8,918 nucleotides of DNA. It comes from an uncultured Cryomorphaceae bacterium (GTDB taxonomy: Bacteria; Bacteroidota; Bacteroidia; Flavobacteriales; Schleiferiaceae). A program made the translations under genes and the position numbers. Where the stretch lies: contig CAJWXO010000045.1 in NCBI GenBank assembly GCA_913049755.1, positions 1 to 8,918 of the forward strand, in the 5' to 3' direction. The first letter of the stretch is position 1. Every line of letters starts with the position of its first letter. The notes below the pieces were generated by a model, which was not told where the DNA came from, did no database searches, and saw only the letters and a program-made list of their open reading frames with translations. Shown one piece after another: positions 5,972 to 8,918 of this stretch.

Positions 5972-7975
5972 TTGCCATATCTAGAACAGAATATTTTGTC
6001 TGAAAAAAAAACTCGTTATGATATAATTTTTGTTGGCTGGGGCGCTAGCACTTGTATCCTTTTGATTGAAATGTCAAAGCAATTTTTACTTGATGACAAA
6101 AAAGTCCTAATTCTAGAGCCAAGTGAAAAACTTGAGAATGACAAAACATTCTGTTTTTGGGCAAATCCAAAAGATGAGATTTACCGTGATTACGAATCCA
6201 TTATATCTCATCGTTGGAACAAAATCAAAATCAATAATCAGAAAAGTTCATCAATAGAGCCGATAGAATACTTTCATATGGGAAGTAGCGACTTATATGA
6301 TTGGTCGCGCAGACTTTTTTCAAAATACCAAATTGAACATCGAAGAGAAAAAGTTTTAAATATTGAAAGTCATAATTCGATTGTGATCGAAACACCAAAA
6401 AACAAATACTTTACAGAATGGGGTTTTGATAGCAGGCCTCCTGATTTGAAGAACTTCAAAGATGACAGATTTAATATTTCGCAATCATTTTTCGGGTTAA
6501 AAGTTGAGTTAGAACAAACACAATTAGACACTGATGTCTATCATATGATGGATTTCCGGGTACCTCAGGATAAATCAACTCAATTCGTCTACATTTTACC
6601 GTACTCATCCAAAACTGCTTTAGTCGAATTAACTCGATTCGGAAAAGAAATAATTCCTGAAGATGAAGCAAAAAAAACTCTGCATGATTTTATAAAAAAT
6701 TATTTCGGCTCATACAAAATTATGAGCTCAGAAAAAGGAGTAATTCCTATGAGTTCAAAACTACCAAATCAAAAACCTCATAAAAATTTTGTAACTATTG
6801 GCACTCGCGCTGGCAATGTAAAACCAAGCACGGGATATGCCTTCAAAAACATGTATGATCATTCTAAGTTGATATGCAATAATGGACAATTAAGACCGAA
6901 AAAAGTTAAGCTAAATAGGAGATTTCTTTTTTATGATCAATTATTATTGATCATTTTAACAATTTGGCCTTCGCAAGGAAAGCCAATATTTGAACGGTTA
7001 TTTAAGATAAAATCCTCCAATTTTATCTTAAAATTTCTTGATGAAGAAACGACTCTAACAGAAGACTTATCGATGTTTTCTAAACTACAAATATGGATAT
7101 TCATTAAGTCAGTAATATTCTGGTCTTATTGGAAATTAAAAAAAATAATAGTTCCTATTTTAATGATAGTTTACATTCTCATCGACAAAACGCCTCCCTC
7201 AGGAGAATTACTGAATTTATCCCAAAGCAATCTCATTATTATCTCTGTGGGCTTGCTAGTTGTCGGGATCCCTCATGGTGCTCTAGATCACTTGATTGGA
7301 GTCTTTCCGGGAGAAACCAAGATTACGTTAAAATTTGTTCTCTCTTATTTATTTTTAATGCTAATAGTTTTACTGATTTGGTTTTATGCACCTATCATCG
7401 GTCTATTATTTTTTATTCTCTATTCCGCATGGCATTTTGGGCAAGCTGAAACTCAAAATTGGAATATTGATTCTAATTTTATTGCCTATGCTTGGGGGCT
7501 CACTTTATTCAGCTCTCTATTTTTGATCCATTTTGATGAATTTAAAGAGATCATATCAATACTTGGGATCAATTTAAGTAAGAACTCTTTGTTTAACTAT
7601 CCTCTTGTCGGTAATTCACTATTAATTCTCCCTTTAATTTATGCACTATTGAAAAAACATGTAGAATGGTTAATAATTTTACTCTTCCTCTTTTTATCTA
7701 ATTACGAAAGTCTTCTTTTAACCTTTGGGCTTTATTTTATTTTTCAGCACAGCAGAATTGGCTGGACACATCTGAAATCTAAATTAAAAAATTCAAATTC
7801 TAAGATGTTTATAGAGGCTCTTCCTTTTAATTTAGGGGCAATATTTTTGTATTTAATATCCATTTATGTTTTCAAATTAAATGCTGAAGAATGTTTGGCT
7901 TACTTCTTTATTTTCTTATCAGCAATTAGTTTCCCACATGTGTTATGCATGCATATTTTCTATAAAAAAAACTAA
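5972..7975 (+). CDS. crtY-blh: Lycopene beta-cyclase / beta-carotene dioxygenase fusion (CrtY-Blh)
   Basis: This bifunctional membrane protein of up to 667 aa is predicted to cyclise lycopene to beta-carotene and cleave it to retinal. The CrtY part (~1-390) has a beta-alpha-beta FAD fold at 16-49 (GWGAST, 22-27; E49), NDKTFCFW at 56-63, GFDSRPP at 151-157, MDFRVPQ at 193-199, IPM at 258-260, IGTRAGNVKPSTGYAF at 276-291 and FLDEET at 355-360. The Blh part (~392-667) has many hydrophobic segments, GIPHGALDHL at 432-441, SAWHFGQAE at 485-493, FQHSRIGWTHL at 591-601 and FPHVLCMH at 654-661. No in-frame ATG exists before residue 34; start is TTG at 5972 or, fitting other CrtY proteins better, TTG at 5996 (659 aa). 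The join depends on an A8 run at 7138-7145. It is the only plus-strand gene here and looks more AT-rich than sucA. Confidence 0.9.
   Translation: MPYLEQNILSEKKTRYDIIFVGWGASTCILLIEMSKQFLLDDKKVLILEPSEKLENDKTFCFWANPKDEIYRDYESIISHRWNKIKINNQKSSSIEPIEYFHMGSSDLYDWSRRLFSKYQIEHRREKVLNIESHNSIVIETPKNKYFTEWGFDSRPPDLKNFKDDRFNISQSFFGLKVELEQTQLDTDVYHMMDFRVPQDKSTQFVYILPYSSKTALVELTRFGKEIIPEDEAKKTLHDFIKNYFGSYKIMSSEKGVIPMSSKLPNQKPHKNFVTIGTRAGNVKPSTGYAFKNMYDHSKLICNNGQLRPKKVKLNRRFLFYDQLLLIILTIWPSQGKPIFERLFKIKSSNFILKFLDEETTLTEDLSMFSKLQIWIFIKSVIFWSYWKLKKIIVPILMIVYILIDKTPPSGELLNLSQSNLIIISVGLLVVGIPHGALDHLIGVFPGETKITLKFVLSYLFLMLIVLLIWFYAPIIGLLFFILYSAWHFGQAETQNWNIDSNFIAYAWGLTLFSSLFLIHFDEFKEIISILGINLSKNSLFNYPLVGNSLLILPLIYALLKKHVEWLIILLFLFLSNYESLLLTFGLYFIFQHSRIGWTHLKSKLKNSNSKMFIEALPFNLGAIFLYLISIYVFKLNAEECLAYFFIFLSAISFPHVLCMHIFYKKN
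6933..6954 (+). repeat. Perfect 9-bp inverted repeat in the crtY part
   Basis: ATGATCAAT (6933-6941) and ATTGATCAT (6946-6954) pair perfectly around the 4-nt loop TATT, and TTT follows on the plus strand. The repeat lies inside the coding sequence, about codons 321-328. Stem plus T-tract resembles a weak terminator or RNA hairpin, but it is AT-rich and in the middle of a cyclase domain, so a function is not established. Confidence 0.6.
7001..7032 (+). repeat. Perfect 13-bp inverted repeat in the crtY part
   Basis: TTTAAGATAAAAT (7001-7013) and its exact reverse complement (7020-7032) flank the 6-nt loop CCTCCA. It is coding (about codons 344-354), just before the conserved FLDEET motif and about 105 bp before the A8 run at the crtY/blh joint. 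A 13-bp perfect stem is longer than expected by chance at this window size, even in AT-rich DNA. An mRNA hairpin affecting translation, pausing or stability is one possibility. Confidence 0.65.
7138..7165 (+). other. A8 run, off-frame tandem stops and ATG at the crtY/blh joint
   Basis: Eight consecutive A's occupy 7138-7145. In the current frame they read Leu-Lys-Lys-Ile and continue into Blh. In the frame reached by losing one A, the next codons are TAA (7146-7148) and TAG (7149-7151), ending CrtY at about residue 391, a normal CrtY length. An ATG in the blh frame follows at 7163-7165, 11 nt after the tandem stops, and would give a 270-aa Blh of normal length. The site is thus a possible slippage point, sequencing-error point or recent fusion joint. 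Confidence 0.7.
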
Positions 7976-8918
7976 AACTCTCTATCGAAAATCCAATTTG
8001 CCACACTCTCTAAGTCTTTTGTATCGCAATTGTTCTTTTTTACATTATGCAATGACGTAATCGCTAAATCAAAATGTTTTTTTCTCTGAGCTTCAACATA
8101 AGCTCTACTTCCAGTAGCATCCATCGAGAAAAGAATCTCCTGGACCTTATCCTTTGATCCAGACTTAAGAATTGTTTTTAATACATCTGGCTGATGATTT
8201 GAAAAGTGTATCCAAAGCAGTGTTTTCTTTTGAGAACGAATATCGCCACCAATTTGTTTTCCAAAAGTCTCTGCGGATCCAAATGCATCTAATAAATCAT
8301 CATGAATCTGAAAGCTAATCCCTAATTCAATTCCAAAGTTGAATAATGATTTTGAAACTTCTTTTGATGCGCCAGCAATTAATGAGCCCATTTGCAACGA
8401 ACAGCCAATTAAAACAGCCGTTTTATTTCTTATCATATTTAAATACTGGCCTTCTTCAATTCGATCAAGAGATTCAAAATCCATATCCATTTGTTGACCC
8501 TCACAAACTTCAAGCGCTGTTTGATTAAATGTTTCAAGAAGATCATAAATCATACTTTTAGGTGCTTTAAGTAATGACTTATATGCCATTACCAATAACG
8601 CATCTCCTGATAGTATCCCTGTATTTATACCCCAATTTTCATGAACCGTAGATTTACCTCTCCGAATAGGGGCTTCATCCATAATGTCGTCATGAATAAG
8701 AGAGAAATTATGGAATCTTTCTACTGCGTGAGCCACAGGCATTGCCTCCAGAGCATTTCTCCCCATAGATTCGGCAGCCATTAAAGCTAAAATTGGCCGC
8801 AACCGTTTTCCACCTATTCCTAAAATATATCTTTGAGGAGCATAAAGAGAATCGGGCTGTCGATTCCATTCTGGCTCGCTAAAGTCAGATTCCAAAGACC
8901 TTAAAAATATTTTTCTTA
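7972..8918 (-). CDS. Polyprenyl diphosphate synthase (GGPP/FPP synthase type), 5' end cut by window
   Basis: This trans-prenyltransferase condenses IPP with allylic diphosphates; here it may supply FPP or GGPP for carotenoids and quinones. Numbering from the TTG at 8895, motifs are GGKRLRP (28-34), first Asp-rich motif LIHDDIMDEAPIRRG (66-80; D69, D70, D73), GQQMDMDFE (133-141), KT (158-159), second Asp-rich motif IHDDLLD (197-203) and FGKQIGGD (211-218). The first motif is the short DDxxD form with Phe five residues before it, so product length is uncertain. The frame stays open, with no ATG, from 8895 to the window edge and that segment looks like normal family sequence; the true start is therefore outside and the TTG is not the start. 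The stop TAG (7974-7972) overlaps the crtY-blh stop TAA (7973-7975). A CrtE role is inferred from the adjacent retinal gene; a housekeeping IspA-like role is equally possible. Confidence 0.92.
   Translation of the reverse strand, partial: RKIFLRSLESDFSEPEWNRQPDSLYAPQRYILGIGGKRLRPILALMAAESMGRNALEAMPVAHAVERFHNFSLIHDDIMDEAPIRRGKSTVHENWGINTGILSGDALLVMAYKSLLKAPKSMIYDLLETFNQTALEVCEGQQMDMDFESLDRIEEGQYLNMIRNKTAVLIGCSLQMGSLIAGASKEVSKSLFNFGIELGISFQIHDDLLDAFGSAETFGKQIGGDIRSQKKTLLWIHFSNHQPDVLKTILKSGSKDKVQEILFSMDATGSRAYVEAQRKKHFDLAITSLHNVKKNNCDTKDLESVANWIFDREF

Noticed and set aside
6933..7032. The two hairpins as an intrinsic terminator ending a separate gene
   Set aside because: They lie before the conserved FLDEET end of the cyclase, have AT-only stems or no T-tract, and the coding frame continues through them.
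7129..7449. Plus-strand open frame of 106 codons overlapping the blh part
   Set aside because: It is an off-frame reading of conserved Blh coding sequence; the PHGALDH and AWHFG motifs are in the other frame.
8893..8895. TTG as the start of the prenyl synthase
   Set aside because: The frame remains open to the window edge and the residues upstream fit the family, so the real start is beyond the window.
1..8918. CRISPR arrays, insertion sequences, integrases or phage genes
   Set aside because: No regularly spaced repeats, transposase-like frames or terminal inverted repeats were seen; the tRNA-Ser end shows no attachment-site duplication within the window.

Overview
This is AT-rich DNA (roughly one third GC by eye), and it most resembles a marine member of the Bacteroidetes (Flavobacteriia or a relative). 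The reasons are the protein style of SucA/SucB, type I asparaginase and the TatD protein, TAnnTTTG-like promoter elements, the absence of obvious Shine-Dalgarno sequences, and a retinal-forming gene of the kind found in proteorhodopsin-bearing marine flavobacteria. The species cannot be named from the sequence.

Layout, left to right. Positions 1-22 are the 5' end of a tRNA-Ser on the minus strand that runs off the left edge, with a promoter-like element just upstream of it. A tightly packed minus-strand block follows, in transcription order sucA (2-oxoglutarate dehydrogenase E1), sucB (E2), tatD (metal-dependent hydrolase) and ansA (type I L-asparaginase). Gaps in this block are 11 nt, 13 nt and a 4-nt overlap, so it is probably one operon starting near 5870. 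A 118-bp AT-rich spacer lies between sucA and a divergent plus-strand gene of 667 codons. At the right edge a minus-strand polyprenyl diphosphate synthase (GGPP/FPP synthase type) is cut at its 5' end by the window boundary. Its stop codon overlaps that of the plus-strand gene tail to tail.

The centrepiece is the plus-strand gene (5972-7975). Its first ~390 residues are a lycopene beta-cyclase (CrtY) and its last ~270 are a Brp/Blh-family beta-carotene 15,15'-dioxygenase, in one reading frame. Such a protein would turn lycopene into beta-carotene and then retinal, the rhodopsin chromophore. The neighbouring prenyl synthase could supply the C20 (or C15) precursor. No opsin, crtB or crtI is in the window.

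The fusion depends on a run of eight A's at 7138-7145. In the neighbouring frame that run is followed directly by tandem stops (TAA TAG), and an ATG that could start a separate Blh lies 11 nt further on. One A fewer would give two ordinary adjacent genes. The fusion may therefore be real, a homopolymer miscount, or a slippage-controlled switch. Other points of note are two perfect AT-rich hairpins inside the cyclase coding region, non-ATG starts in three genes (one of them, tatD, looks like a possible one-base indel), and divergence of the Blh domain at one predicted iron ligand.
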